This document shows positions 1 to 9,289 of a DNA stretch of 64,000 nucleotides, piece by piece. The notes beneath the pieces are model-generated. The model worked only from the letters and a program-made list of their open reading frames with translations, had not been told where the DNA came from and did not search any database. The stretch is from assembly GCF_002885955.2 (NCBI RefSeq), contig NZ_POQS01000006.1:1-64000 (forward strand), given 5' to 3'. Every line of letters begins with the position of its first letter. Position 1 is the first letter of the stretch. Origin of the DNA: Achromobacter pulmonis. GTDB lineage: Bacteria; Pseudomonadota; Gammaproteobacteria; Burkholderiales; Burkholderiaceae_B. The translations under genes were made by a program, and so were the position numbers.

Positions 1-213
1 GTCCGAACTGCGAAGGAGCGAAACTATAGCACAAGTTTCGAACCCGTGTGGCAAGCCCTCGCCCGACGCAGGGATTGCGTTTGCTCCCCTATATATAGGC
101 ATGCGGAACCAGGTTCCATTTCGAGCTTGCCTGGGAAATAGGTACGTTTACTATTCGCCATGTACGCTGCATCCAAAATTGGAGACGATTCCCCCATGCC
201 CCCCGCCATCGCC

Positions 214-1677
214 ATGAGCGAAGATATCCTGATCAATGTCACGCCTTTCGAGACCCGCGTTGCGCTGGTGGAACAAGGGTCGGTGCAGGAACTCCATGTG
301 GAACGCAGCATCCAGCGCGGCCACGTGGGCAATATCTATCTGGGGCGGGTGGTCCGGGTGTTGCCGGGTATGCAGAGCGCGTTCGTCGATATCGGGCTGG
401 AGCGCGCCGCCTTCATCCATATCGCGGATCTGCGCGAAAACCGCGGCGAACGCAGCCAGGGCCTGACGCCCACGCCCATCGAGAAGCTGCTGTTCGAGGG
501 ACAGACCATCATGGTGCAGGTGGTCAAGGACCCCTTGGGCACCAAGGGCGCGCGCCTGTCGACCCAGATCAGCATGGCGGGCCGGATGCTGGTGTATCTG
601 CCCCATGACCCGCACATCGGCATTTCCCAGAAGATCGATGACGAATCCGAACGCATCCAGCTGCGCGAACGGCTGCAGGCCCTGATGCCCGCCGACGAGA
701 AAGGCGGATTCATCGTGCGCACCCAGGCCGAAGGCGCCAACGACGACGAACTGACGGCGGACCTGGAGTACCTGCGCAAGCTCTGGACCAGCGTGCAGGC
801 CGCCGCCCGCAGCCAGCCCGCCCCCGCCCTGCTGCACCAGGACCTCACGCTGGCGCAGCGGGTGCTGCGCGATATGGTGGGGCCGGCGACCGGTTCCATC
901 CTGGTCGATTCCCGCACCACCAGCGCCGCCATGCTCGAATGGGCGCGCATCTACACGCCTTCGGTGGTCGGCCGCATCCAGCACTACAGCGGCGAGCGGC
1001 CGCTGTTCGACACGGCCAACGTGGACGAGGAGATCGCCCGCGCGCTGTCGCGCCGGGTCGACCTGAAATCGGGCGGCTATCTCATCATCGACCAGACCGA
1101 GGCGCTGACCACCGTGGACGTCAATACCGGCGGCTTCGTGGGCGGGCGCAATTTCGACGACACCATCTTCAAGACCAACCTGGAAGCCGCGCAGGCGATT
1201 GCGCGGCAGTTGCGCCTGCGCAACCTGGGCGGCATCGTGATCCTGGACTTCATCGATATGGAAGATCAGGACCATCGCGACACCGTGCTGGCCGAACTGA
1301 AGAAGGCGCTGTCGCGCGACCGCACGCGCATGACGGTCAATGGCTTCACGCAATTGGGCCTGGTGGAGATGACCCGCAAACGCACCCGCGATTCGCTGGC
1401 GCACCAGCTGTGCGAGCCCTGCCCCATGTGCGAGGCGCGCGGCAACGTGCGCACGCCGCGCACCGTGTGCTACGAAATCCTGCGCGAAATCCTGCGCGAG
1501 GCGCGGCAGTTCAACCCCAAGGAATTCCGCATCCTGGCCTCGCAGGACGTGATAGACCTGTTTCTGGAAGAAGAAAGCCAGCACCTGGCGATGCTGGGCG
1601 ATTTCGTGGGCAAGCGCGTGTCGCTGGAAGTGGAAAGCCGCTACACGCAGGAGCAGTACGACATCATTCTGGTCTAG
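214..1677 (+). CDS. rng: Ribonuclease G
   Basis: RNase G is a cytoplasmic endoribonuclease that matures the 5' end of 16S rRNA and takes part in mRNA decay. The protein opens with the family start MSEDILINVTP, followed by an S1-like RNA-binding region (GNIYLGRV...GMQSAFVDIGLERAAFIH). The DNase-I-like catalytic core has two metal-binding aspartate segments, TVDVNTGG and ILDFIDM. The CEPCPMCEARG segment is the zinc-link that joins dimers in the RNase E/G family. At about 487 residues it has RNase G length and lacks the long RNase E tail. ATGs at 160 and 196 are in frame, but homologues start at the ATG at 214. The 213 bases upstream hold no recognisable gene; a TATATA stretch at 92-97 could be a -10 element. 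Confidence 0.95.
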   Translation: MSEDILINVTPFETRVALVEQGSVQELHVERSIQRGHVGNIYLGRVVRVLPGMQSAFVDIGLERAAFIHIADLRENRGERSQGLTPTPIEKLLFEGQTIMVQVVKDPLGTKGARLSTQISMAGRMLVYLPHDPHIGISQKIDDESERIQLRERLQALMPADEKGGFIVRTQAEGANDDELTADLEYLRKLWTSVQAAARSQPAPALLHQDLTLAQRVLRDMVGPATGSILVDSRTTSAAMLEWARIYTPSVVGRIQHYSGERPLFDTANVDEEIARALSRRVDLKSGGYLIIDQTEALTTVDVNTGGFVGGRNFDDTIFKTNLEAAQAIARQLRLRNLGGIVILDFIDMEDQDHRDTVLAELKKALSRDRTRMTVNGFTQLGLVEMTRKRTRDSLAHQLCEPCPMCEARGNVRTPRTVCYEILREILREARQFNPKEFRILASQDVIDLFLEEESQHLAMLGDFVGKRVSLEVESRYTQEQYDIILV

Positions 1678-1857
1678 ACCGTTAACAGGTTAGCCGCAGG
1701 AATTCACGTCATTGTGTATGAATTATGTTTCTTAAGGCTTCTTTTGAAATGAAGTTTGAAACCAATGGCGACGAAAACCTCCAGCCGATAAGCTGCGGGC
1801 GCTTTGCGGGGCAGAACCCGCCTCGCGCCCTTTCTTTTGCTTTCGGAGGTCTATTCG

Positions 1858-2559
1858 ATGAAGTCCCTATTCCGTCCGTTCCTGGTGCTGGCCGCCGCGC
1901 TGCCGCTGGTGTTGGCCGCCTGCGGCGACAAGGAGCCTGAACAGCGTGCCGCGTTCACGCAGTTCCTGCAGACTCGCATCGTGGACAAGCCCGGCGTGCG
2001 CGTGCCGCAGCTGACGGACGAGGAGAAGAAGTCCTTTGGCGATTACGCCGCCCACTACGCCGTCATCACCGACTTCAACGCCGGCATGGACGCCTCGGTC
2101 AAGCCGCTGTCGGGCATCATGCAGAAGGGCTCGGTGCGCTCGCTCAACGATATCGTGGCGCGCCGCGACGACCTGAAGTCAGTGCAGGCCTCGCTCAACG
2201 ACATGGGCACGGCGCTGCAGGCGGAACAGGCCAAGGCCGACGCCGCGCATGCGAAGCTCAAGCAGCCCGAGGACCTGAAGGCCGTCTACGACAAGGCCTA
2301 TGAGAAGACCGTGAGCCTGCCGGCCGACACCTTCCGCGACACGCTGCCGCAGCTGAACGCGACCTTCGACGCCAGCCTGAAGATCGCCGACTACGTGGCC
2401 GCGCACGCCAAGCAGATCGATATGTCCGGCCCGGTGGTCAAGGTGCAGGACCCCGCCGTGCAGGCCGAGCTGAACAAGCTGCTGCAGGACCTGAACGCGC
2501 AGGCCAAGAACGTGCAGCAGGCGCAGACGCGCATGCAGGCCGTGATGATCGGCCGCTAA
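1858..2559 (+). CDS. DUF3053 family lipoprotein
   Basis: This 233-residue predicted lipoprotein begins with a positively charged hydrophobic signal and a lipobox ending LVLAAC, which puts the lipidated cysteine at residue 22. The mature part is helix-rich, acidic and alanine/lysine rich, and matches what I recall of DUF3053, a family of unknown function. The start is the ATG at 1858, because GGAGGT lies at 1845-1850 with good spacing; an in-frame start at 1804 would bury the signal peptide. It is separated from rng by 180 bases that probably hold its own promoter. Its TAA overlaps the TAG of the convergent cyclase gene. Confidence 0.8.
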   Translation: MKSLFRPFLVLAAALPLVLAACGDKEPEQRAAFTQFLQTRIVDKPGVRVPQLTDEEKKSFGDYAAHYAVITDFNAGMDASVKPLSGIMQKGSVRSLNDIVARRDDLKSVQASLNDMGTALQAEQAKADAAHAKLKQPEDLKAVYDKAYEKTVSLPADTFRDTLPQLNATFDASLKIADYVAAHAKQIDMSGPVVKVQDPAVQAELNKLLQDLNAQAKNVQQAQTRMQAVMIGR

Positions 2560-4034
2560 GCGGCTTCGCCCGCCACCGCCACGCGATTGCGGCCCGCGTG
2601 CTTGGCCTGGTAGAGGGCGGCGTCGGCCGCCGCCGCCAGGCCGGCCGCCGATTCGTCCGCCCGCGGGATGGCGGTGGCCACTCCCACGCTGACCGTGACG
2701 ATGCCGGCCTCGCTCGCCTCGTGCGGCACGCGCAGCCCGGCGATGGTCTGCCGGATGCTTTCGGCGACGGCCGCGGCGCGCTCGCGGCCGGTGTCGGGCA
2801 GCAGCACCACGAATTCCTCGCCGCCGTAACGCGCCGCCAGATCGCGCGGCCGCCGCGCTTTCTGCTTGAGCGCCAGCGCCATCACCTTCAGCAGTTCATC
2901 GCCTTCCGGATGGCCATAGCGGTCGTTGTAGCGCTTGAAGTGGTCCGCATCCAGGAACAGCAGCGACAGCGGCGTCTGCTCGCGGCGCGCGTCGCGCCAT
3001 TCGCGCGCCAGGGCCTCGTCGAAGGCGCGGCGGTTGGGCATGCCGGTCAATCCGTCCGTCTGCGCCTGCGCCGCCAGCTGCGCCTCGACCGCCTGCCGCA
3101 GGCGCATCTCGCGGCGAAACAGCACGATCAACGCCATCACCGACAGGAACAGCGCGGCGGTGACCGCCACCACCAGCACGGCGCGGCGCGTCCAGGGCTC
3201 GAATACTTCGTCCACGTCCATGGCCACGTCGAGGATCAGCGGCGTGTCCTCGATGGCATCGAAGGTATAGAGGCGATTGATGCCGTCCGGCGACAGCACC
3301 CCCACGAACGAGCCTTCGCGGCGGACCAGGAACTGCTGGAAATCCGGCGACATGCCGATATTGCTGCCCAGGTCGGACAGGGAATAGGGATTGCGCAGCA
3401 GCACCACGCCGTCGTTGCGGAAGATGGTGATCTCGTCGCCCTCGCCGATCGACAGCGCCGCCAGCCGGTCGCGGAAATAGGCCAGGCGCAGCGAACCGCC
3501 CACGATGCCGGCGAAGCTGCCGTCCGGATTGGACAGGCGCCGGCTGATGGTGATGCTTTCGTCGCCTTCGCGCAGGCGGCTGTGATAGGGCTTGCTGACA
3601 TAGAGACCGACGTCGCCGGCGTCGCGATGCACCTGGAAGAAGTCCCGGTCCGCGAAGTTCAGCGTCGGCGGCTCGAGGGAACCGGAGTGGTAGCGGATAT
3701 TGCCGTCCTTGTCGGTCACCACGATGGCGCCCAGGTACTCGGCCGTGGACGAGCGGTCGAACAGGAAGCGTTGGCGCGTGGCCCGCGCAAGGTTCTCCAG
3801 GCCGGGTTCGGCCAGGCGCTCCATCACGCCTTGCAGCGACAGGTCGTAGAACTGCACCGTGCGGCTGATGTCGGCCGACAGCACGCCGGTGATGTTGCGC
3901 GCCGACACGCGCGCGGCCTCCCAGGTGTCGCGCCGGTCGATCCAGAGCAGCGCCACGGACGCGGCGCAGATTCCGGCCGCGAGCAGCACCGCCAGGGCGT
4001 ACAGCGCGCGATGTAGAAACCTGCGTGACTTCAA
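2556..4034 (-). CDS. Membrane-anchored diguanylate cyclase
   Basis: The protein makes cyclic di-GMP from two GTP. Its 492 residues run: an N-terminal membrane segment (about 9-31), a periplasmic sensor region of roughly 250 residues resembling a double Cache fold, a second membrane segment (about 285-308), then a GGDEF domain. The active-site signature is GGEEF at 404-408, which is catalytically competent. RPRD at 395-398 sits five residues before it and matches the product-binding inhibitory I-site, so feedback inhibition is likely. The ligand of the sensor region is unknown. The gene is convergent with the DUF3053 gene and the two stop codons overlap. Confidence 0.9.
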   Translation of the reverse strand: MKSRRFLHRALYALAVLLAAGICAASVALLWIDRRDTWEAARVSARNITGVLSADISRTVQFYDLSLQGVMERLAEPGLENLARATRQRFLFDRSSTAEYLGAIVVTDKDGNIRYHSGSLEPPTLNFADRDFFQVHRDAGDVGLYVSKPYHSRLREGDESITISRRLSNPDGSFAGIVGGSLRLAYFRDRLAALSIGEGDEITIFRNDGVVLLRNPYSLSDLGSNIGMSPDFQQFLVRREGSFVGVLSPDGINRLYTFDAIEDTPLILDVAMDVDEVFEPWTRRAVLVVAVTAALFLSVMALIVLFRREMRLRQAVEAQLAAQAQTDGLTGMPNRRAFDEALAREWRDARREQTPLSLLFLDADHFKRYNDRYGHPEGDELLKVMALALKQKARRPRDLAARYGGEEFVVLLPDTGRERAAAVAESIRQTIAGLRVPHEASEAGIVTVSVGVATAIPRADESAAGLAAAADAALYQAKHAGRNRVAVAGEAA

Positions 4035-4170
4035 ATACGGCGCTCCTACGCAAGGGAGGTCGGGATGTCGCAGCTCATGCGCACGGGCGACTCACGCCGC
4101 CGATGATGCCGACACCCGGCCCGGGACGCAAGATCCCGGCCGTAAAAAAGGGACGCAGCACATGCAATCG

Positions 4171-4401
4171 TCAGGACGCCGCCGGCGCGCCGATGCGGAA
4201 CGGAAATGCCTTGGCGCCCCGCGCCCTGTCGGTCTCGCGGTGCGCGCCGATCGACCACGCGGGCCCGGCGCCGCCGGTCTGCGACAGCAGACGGCGCATG
4301 GATCCGGCGGAAAACCCGCAATGCAAGGCCAGCGCCTGGCGGCGCGCCAGTTCTACGCCGACGGCGTGCGGCGTCGTGGAAATCCGATCCGATTGCAGCA
4401 T
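4171..4401 (-). CDS. Hypothetical small protein
   Basis: This is a 76-codon reading frame in the otherwise empty 4035-4522 interval. AGGGG lies about seven bases before the ATG at 4401; a longer version starting at 4428 has no ribosome site. The product has a middle segment that could be helical (VELARRQALALHCGFSAGSMRRLL) and a basic tail. I recognise no domain. It lies between the antiporter gene and the cyclase gene, all on the minus strand. The rest of the interval (4035-4170 and 4402-4522) shows no gene. It could be a chance ORF in GC-rich DNA. Confidence 0.3.
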   Translation of the reverse strand: MLQSDRISTTPHAVGVELARRQALALHCGFSAGSMRRLLSQTGGAGPAWSIGAHRETDRARGAKAFPFRIGAPAAS

Positions 4402-4522
4402 GGCATTCCCCTGGCAAACGCGCTTCATGATCGAAGCGTCTGTGCGGATTAATCTACCGCACTCGCCCGCGCTTGCGCATGAAATGATGCGTAACGTAAC
4501 GCATATAAAAGGAAATAGTGAT

Positions 4523-6328
4523 TCATGCCGTGGGCGTGGACGGGGCGGCGCCGGTTTCGCGGTCGGGTTTGTCGTTGCGGCCGTCGGCCGGCGCGCTCAT
4601 GTTGCCGTACAGCAGCGAGCGGCCGGCGAACAGGCCGCCGGCCACTTCCAGCTCGAAGCGGTCGGTGTCGCGCCTGCGCACGTCCTGGACCACCTCGGCG
4701 GCCTCGTCGGGCGGCACCCCGACCGCCCGCAGCGCGGCCTCGCCGAAGACCAGCGCCGATTCCAGGGTCTCGCGCACCTGGTAATCCACCCCCTCCTTGG
4801 CCAGCGCCAGCGAATGGATACGGTCGTAGGCGCGCACCACCACCTTCACCAGCGGGAATTCCGCCTTGACCAGCTTGACCATGTGGCTGATCGAGACCGG
4901 GTTGTCGATGCAGATCAGGATGACCTGGGCGTTCTCCGCGCCCGCGGTGCGCAGCATGTCGACCCGGGTGCCGTCGCCGTAGTACACCTTGACGCCCCAT
5001 TTGGCGGCCGCCCGGATGGCGTCGGTGTCGGTGTCCAGGATGGACACCTTGAGGCCGCGCGCCAGCATGGCCTGGGTCACGATCTGGCCGAAGCGCCCGA
5101 AACCCACGATCAGCACGCAGCCGTCCAGGTCCTTGGCCACGTCCACGCCTTCCATGGACGGCGCCGGCTTGGGCAGCAGCCAGCGCAGCGCCAGCACGCA
5201 CAAGGGCGTCAAGGCCATGGAGATGATGACGACCGCCGTCAGCACGGCGCCGGTATGCGCGTCGAAGATGCCGGCCGCGGCCGCCGCCCCGTACAGCACG
5301 AAGGCGAATTCGCCGCCCTGGGCCAGCAGGGCGCTGCGGGTGACCGCCTCGGCGTGGCTGGCGCGCAGGGCCCGCGCCACCGCGTACACGCCCAGCGACT
5401 TCACCAGCATGAAGACCGCCACCGCCGCCAAGATCAGGGGCCATTCGCGCGCCACGGCGGCCAGGTCCAGCGACATGCCCACGCCCAGGAAGAACAGCCC
5501 CAGCAGGATGCCGCGGAACGGCTCGATCTCGGCCTCGAGCTGGTGGCGGAAGGTGGATTCCGAGAGCAGCACCCCGGCCAGGAAGGCGCCCATGGCCATG
5601 GACAGCCCGCCCAGTTCCATGAGCAGCGCCGCCCCCAGCACCACCAGGAGCGCGGCCGCGGTCATGACTTCGCGCGCGTGCGCGGCCGCCAGCAGGCGGA
5701 ACAGCGGATTGAGCAGCCAGCGGCCCGCCGCCAGCAGCGCCAGGATGCAGCCCATGGCGATGGCCGCCTGCAGCCACGGGTCGCCCTGCTCGGCGCCGCC
5801 GGCCGGCGCCAGCAGGCTGGCCAGGGCCAGCAGCGGCACGATGGCCAGGTCTTCGAGCAGCAGGATGGACACGATGCGCTGGCCCTGCGCGCTGGCGGTC
5901 TCGCCGCGCTCGCCCAGGATCTGCATGACGATGGCGGTGGACGACAGCACGAAGCCCATCGCCGCCATGAAGGCGGCCGGCCCGGACAGCCCGGCCAGCA
6001 GGCCGACGCCGGTCAGCAGCGCGCCGCAGGCCAGCACCTGCGCCACGCCCAGGCCGAAGATTTCGCCGCGCAGCTTCCACAGGCGCGAGGGCTGCATTTC
6101 CAGCCCGATGATGAAGAGGAACATGACCACGCCGAGTTCGGCGACGTGGAGGATGGATTTGGGATCGGAGAAAAAGCCCAGCCCGAACGGGCCGATCACC
6201 AGGCCGGCGGCCAGGTAGCCCAGGACGGAGCCCAGGCCCAGCCGCTTGAACAAGGGAACCGCCACCACGGCAGCCCCCAACAGGACGACGACGTTGACGA
6301 GCTGATTGCCGTCGGAAGGCAGGGACAT
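4523..6328 (-). CDS. Kef-type monovalent cation:proton antiporter (CPA2 family)
   Basis: This 601-residue inner-membrane protein combines a Na+/H+ exchanger domain of about a dozen membrane segments (roughly 10-385) with a cytoplasmic RCK/TrkA-N domain that starts near DGCVLIVGFGRFGQ, a GxGxxG-like nucleotide-binding loop. A further C-terminal region follows, with a polar low-complexity tail. This architecture is that of KefB/KefC potassium efflux systems and YbaL. The ion and the gating ligand (glutathione adducts or nucleotide) cannot be read from the sequence. It lies 94 bases downstream of msbA on the same strand, separated by an inverted repeat at 6359-6392. Confidence 0.88.
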   Translation of the reverse strand: MSLPSDGNQLVNVVVLLGAAVVAVPLFKRLGLGSVLGYLAAGLVIGPFGLGFFSDPKSILHVAELGVVMFLFIIGLEMQPSRLWKLRGEIFGLGVAQVLACGALLTGVGLLAGLSGPAAFMAAMGFVLSSTAIVMQILGERGETASAQGQRIVSILLLEDLAIVPLLALASLLAPAGGAEQGDPWLQAAIAMGCILALLAAGRWLLNPLFRLLAAAHAREVMTAAALLVVLGAALLMELGGLSMAMGAFLAGVLLSESTFRHQLEAEIEPFRGILLGLFFLGVGMSLDLAAVAREWPLILAAVAVFMLVKSLGVYAVARALRASHAEAVTRSALLAQGGEFAFVLYGAAAAAGIFDAHTGAVLTAVVIISMALTPLCVLALRWLLPKPAPSMEGVDVAKDLDGCVLIVGFGRFGQIVTQAMLARGLKVSILDTDTDAIRAAAKWGVKVYYGDGTRVDMLRTAGAENAQVILICIDNPVSISHMVKLVKAEFPLVKVVVRAYDRIHSLALAKEGVDYQVRETLESALVFGEAALRAVGVPPDEAAEVVQDVRRRDTDRFELEVAGGLFAGRSLLYGNMSAPADGRNDKPDRETGAAPSTPTA

Positions 6329-6358
6329 GGAGCGCTCCTGGGTGTACCTAGCGGCAAT

Positions 6359-6392
6359 TTTCCGGCTATCCCGCGGATTGGCAATCCGGAAA
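6359..6392. other. Inverted repeat between msbA and the Kef-type gene
   Basis: TTTCCGG at 6359-6365 pairs with CCGGAAA at 6386-6392, and the loop contains a nested GGATT/AATCC hairpin. Such a structure could attenuate transcription running from msbA into the antiporter gene or stabilise the msbA mRNA end. There is no T-tract on the minus strand, so a simple intrinsic terminator is not indicated. Confidence 0.3.
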
Positions 6393-6422
6393 TGCGACAG
6401 GAAGCGAACGCCCCCTGCCGCT

Positions 6423-8207
6423 TCAGTCTTCCCGGAACTGCATCTTGTAGAGCGAGGCGTACAGGCCGTTGGCCGCCAGCAGCTCGGCGTGCGCGCCCTG
6501 CTCCACGATCTTGCCGGCGTCCAGCACGATGATGCGGTCGGCGTTCTGCACCGTCGACAGGCGGTGGGCGATGACCAGCGTGGTGCGGCCCTTCATGAGG
6601 CGCTCCAGCGAAGCCTGGACCTGGCGCTCGGATTCGTTGTCGAGGGCGGAGGTGGCCTCGTCCAGGATCAGGATGGGCGCGTTCTTGATCAGCGCCCGGG
6701 CGATCGCCAGGCGCTGGCGCTGGCCGCCCGACAGGCGCGCGGCGTTCTCGCCCACCGGCGTGTTCAGGCCCTGCGGCAGGCCTTCGACGAACTCCAGCAG
6801 GTTGGCGGCCGCGAGGGCGTCGCGCACCTTCTGTTCGCTGGAGTTGCCCAGCGCGCCGTAGCCGACGTTGGCGGCGATGGAGTCGTCGAACAGCACCACG
6901 TCCTGGCTGACCAGCGACAGGTGCGAACGCAGGCTGCGCAGCGTCAGCTCGCCGATGGGCACGTCGTCGACCAGGATCTGGCCGCTGTCGGCCAGCACGA
7001 AGCGCGGCAGCATGTTGACCAGCGTGGTCTTGCCGCTGCCCGAGCGCCCCACCAGGGCCACGGTCTGGCCGGGTTCGACCACGAAGGACACGTCGTTGAC
7101 GGTGTCGCGGTCGGCATCCGGGAAGCGGTGCGACACGGCGCGGAACTCGACCTTGCCGCGCACCGGCTCGGCCAGGGTGCGGGTGCCGGTATCGCCTTCG
7201 GGCGTCTGGTCGATCAGGGTGAACACGCTTTCGGCCGACACCAGCATCTTCTGCATGCGCGCGGCCACGTTGGTCAGGCGCTTGATGGGGTCGAAGATCT
7301 GGGCCAGCGCGGCCATGAACGAGGCGAAGCTGCCGACGGTGAGCGCGCCGCTGTTGGCCTGGCTCAGCGCCACCGCGATGACCGCGCCGACCGAGATCGA
7401 AATGCAGACCTGGGTCAGCGGCGTCAGCGCGGCGTCGGCCGTGGCGGTGCGCATGGCGAAGCGGCGCAGGCGGCGGTTGACGAAGTCGAAGCGTCCGCGC
7501 TCGACCTCGTAGCCGTCGAACAGCTTGATGACGCGCTGGCCGTCGATGCCCTCGCCGACCACGCGGGTCAGCTCGGCGTTCATGTTGACGGTTTCGCGGT
7601 TGATGCGGCGCAGGCGCTGGATGAAGAAGCGCGAGATCAGCACCGAGACGGGCAGCATGATCAGGATGATGAGCGTCAGCACCCAGGACATGTACAGCAG
7701 CACGCAGATCAGCGCGACCACCACCAGGGTCTCGCGCACCAGCACCGTGATGACGTCGGTGGCGTAGCCGGTGACGTTGCCGGCGTCGATGGTGAAGCGG
7801 TTGAGCAGGCGGCCGGTGTCGCCCTGCTTGAAATCGGCGTCCGGCAGGCCCAGCAGGCGCTCGAACATGTCGCGCCGCATGCCCAGCAGCACGTTGTTGG
7901 CGACCCACGCCAGCAGGTAGTCGCTGAAGAAGTTGCAGATGCCGCGCAGCAGGATCAGGCCGATCACCGCCAGCGGCAGCGCCCAGACGTAGTAGGGCTT
8001 GGCCCCCGAAAAGCCGCCGTCGAGCAAGGGCTTCATGATGACGGCCAGGACGGGCTGGGTGGCGGCCGCGCCCGCCATCAGCAGGATGGCCAGCAGCAAG
8101 CCCTTCCAGTAAGAGCCCACGCGGCTGTAGATCCGCCTCCAGAGTTCGGCTTTGACAGGCTGGGAGCCCGCGGGCGCATGGCGTGCGGCAGAATTCAAAG
8201 GGATCAC
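6423..8207 (-). CDS. msbA: Lipid A export ABC transporter MsbA
   Basis: MsbA flips lipid A-core across the inner membrane using ATP. The 594-residue half-transporter has an N-terminal six-helix membrane domain (about 30-320) and a C-terminal nucleotide-binding domain. The NBD carries Walker A GRSGSGKTT, the ABC signature LSGGQRQ, Walker B LILDEATSALD and an H-loop in VIAHRLS. Length and order match MsbA proper rather than a multidrug exporter. It is divergent from a heptosyltransferase operon, so both sides of this promoter region serve lipopolysaccharide assembly. The longest frame starts at 8207, but later starts such as the one before KAELWRR cannot be excluded. Confidence 0.93.
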   Translation of the reverse strand: MIPLNSAARHAPAGSQPVKAELWRRIYSRVGSYWKGLLLAILLMAGAAATQPVLAVIMKPLLDGGFSGAKPYYVWALPLAVIGLILLRGICNFFSDYLLAWVANNVLLGMRRDMFERLLGLPDADFKQGDTGRLLNRFTIDAGNVTGYATDVITVLVRETLVVVALICVLLYMSWVLTLIILIMLPVSVLISRFFIQRLRRINRETVNMNAELTRVVGEGIDGQRVIKLFDGYEVERGRFDFVNRRLRRFAMRTATADAALTPLTQVCISISVGAVIAVALSQANSGALTVGSFASFMAALAQIFDPIKRLTNVAARMQKMLVSAESVFTLIDQTPEGDTGTRTLAEPVRGKVEFRAVSHRFPDADRDTVNDVSFVVEPGQTVALVGRSGSGKTTLVNMLPRFVLADSGQILVDDVPIGELTLRSLRSHLSLVSQDVVLFDDSIAANVGYGALGNSSEQKVRDALAAANLLEFVEGLPQGLNTPVGENAARLSGGQRQRLAIARALIKNAPILILDEATSALDNESERQVQASLERLMKGRTTLVIAHRLSTVQNADRIIVLDAGKIVEQGAHAELLAANGLYASLYKMQFRED

Positions 8208-8238
8208 TCGCTTTTATACAATTGTGGCGAGAATTGTA
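8194..8238. promoter_or_regulatory. Divergent promoter region with inverted repeat
   Basis: TACAATT (8217-8223) and AATTGTA (8232-8238) form a perfect 7-bp inverted repeat with an 8-bp spacer. The left arm contains TACAAT, a good -10, and TTCAAA at 8194-8199 lies exactly 17 bp before it, giving a plausible sigma-70 promoter for the heptosyltransferase gene. The region is the start-to-start gap between msbA and that gene. A repressor bound to the repeat would cover the -10. Confidence 0.4.
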
Positions 8239-8305
8239 CCGGCTGCGCGCACACGCGCCGCCGGTTGCGCCCCGCTTAGCCCTAACGCGCCCTGTGCGCC
8301 CCTCC

Positions 8306-9274
8306 ATGTCCGATATCAGTTGTTTGTACGTCCGGCTGCCCAATTGGGTGGGCGATGTCTGCATGAGCCTGCCCAGCCTGCGCGCCCTGCACGCCAGCGG
8401 GCTGCCCCTGGTGATCTGCGCCCGCCCGTGGGCGCGCGACCTGCTCGACGGGGTGGCCAAGCAGGATTTCATCCCGATGCGGGGCAAGGTCGGCCCCGAC
8501 CGCGCCGCCGTCAGCGCCCACCGGCGCGCCCTGGGCGCCCAGGGCCGGCATGCCCGCGGCCTGCTGCTGCCGGATTCGCTGTCCAGCGCCCTGGTGTTCC
8601 GGCTGGCCGGCCTGCCCTCGGCGGGCTACCGCGACGACGGCCGCAGCTTCCTGCTGCGCTGGCCGGTGACCAAGCCCGACGACTCCCTGCACGCGGTCCA
8701 GTCCTGGCATTACCTGACCCGCGAGGCCCTGAAGCGCTGGGGCCTGCCCGCCGGCCCGGCCGATCCCGGCCCGACCCTGGACCTGCCCCTGACCGCCGCG
8801 CACCGCGAGGCCGCCGCCCAGGCCCTGGAAGCCGCCGGGCTGGCCGGCCGCCGCTTCGTCCTGATCGCGCCCACCGCCACCGGCCTGCACAAGGGCAGGA
8901 TCAAGGTCTGGCCGGGATTCGATACACTTACCCGCGCCCTCCAGGCCGAGGGCCATACCGTGGTAATGTGCCCCCCTCCGGCCGAAACCGAGGAGGCCCG
9001 GCGCAATGCCCCGACGGCGCAATTGCTGCCGCCGCTTTCCCTGGGCGCCTTCGCGGCGCTGACGGCCAGCGCGGCGTTGGTGATTTGCAACGATTCGGGC
9101 GTGTCCCACGTCGCCGCGGCCGCCGCCGCGCGGGAGCTGACCCTGTTCGGCGTGACCCGGCCGGGACGCACCGGCCCGTGGTCGCCGCGGGCGGTCTGCC
9201 TCGGCACGGACAACGCCTGGCCGTCGGTCGAGCAAGCCGTGCAGCAAGCCACAAGCCTGCTGCACGAGACGTAG
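8306..9274 (+). CDS. ADP-heptose--lipopolysaccharide heptosyltransferase family protein
   Basis: This GT9-family enzyme should transfer heptose to the lipopolysaccharide inner core at the cytoplasmic face of the inner membrane. The N-terminus carries the family pattern VRLPNWVGDVCMSLPSL. The C-terminal half has the donor-site features IAPTATGLHKGRIKVWP and CNDSGVSHVAAAA followed by LFGVTRPGRTGPWSP. At 322 residues it is slightly shorter than WaaF (about 345). The ATG at 8306 begins the conserved first strand; the in-frame start at 8183 adds unrelated sequence lying in the promoter. It is followed after 15 bases by the DUF218 gene. Whether it is WaaF, WaaC or a later heptosyltransferase is not decidable. 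Confidence 0.85.
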   Translation: MSDISCLYVRLPNWVGDVCMSLPSLRALHASGLPLVICARPWARDLLDGVAKQDFIPMRGKVGPDRAAVSAHRRALGAQGRHARGLLLPDSLSSALVFRLAGLPSAGYRDDGRSFLLRWPVTKPDDSLHAVQSWHYLTREALKRWGLPAGPADPGPTLDLPLTAAHREAAAQALEAAGLAGRRFVLIAPTATGLHKGRIKVWPGFDTLTRALQAEGHTVVMCPPPAETEEARRNAPTAQLLPPLSLGAFAALTASAALVICNDSGVSHVAAAAAARELTLFGVTRPGRTGPWSPRAVCLGTDNAWPSVEQAVQQATSLLHET

Positions 9275-9289
9275 TAATCAGGACTGTAA

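Noticed and set aside
1..159. Partial gene at the left window edge
   Set aside because: No frame with coding character or family motif could be followed in from base 1; treated as upstream region of rng.
151..1584. Minus-strand frame opposite rng
   Set aside because: Antisense shadow of RNase G; the real gene has all family motifs.
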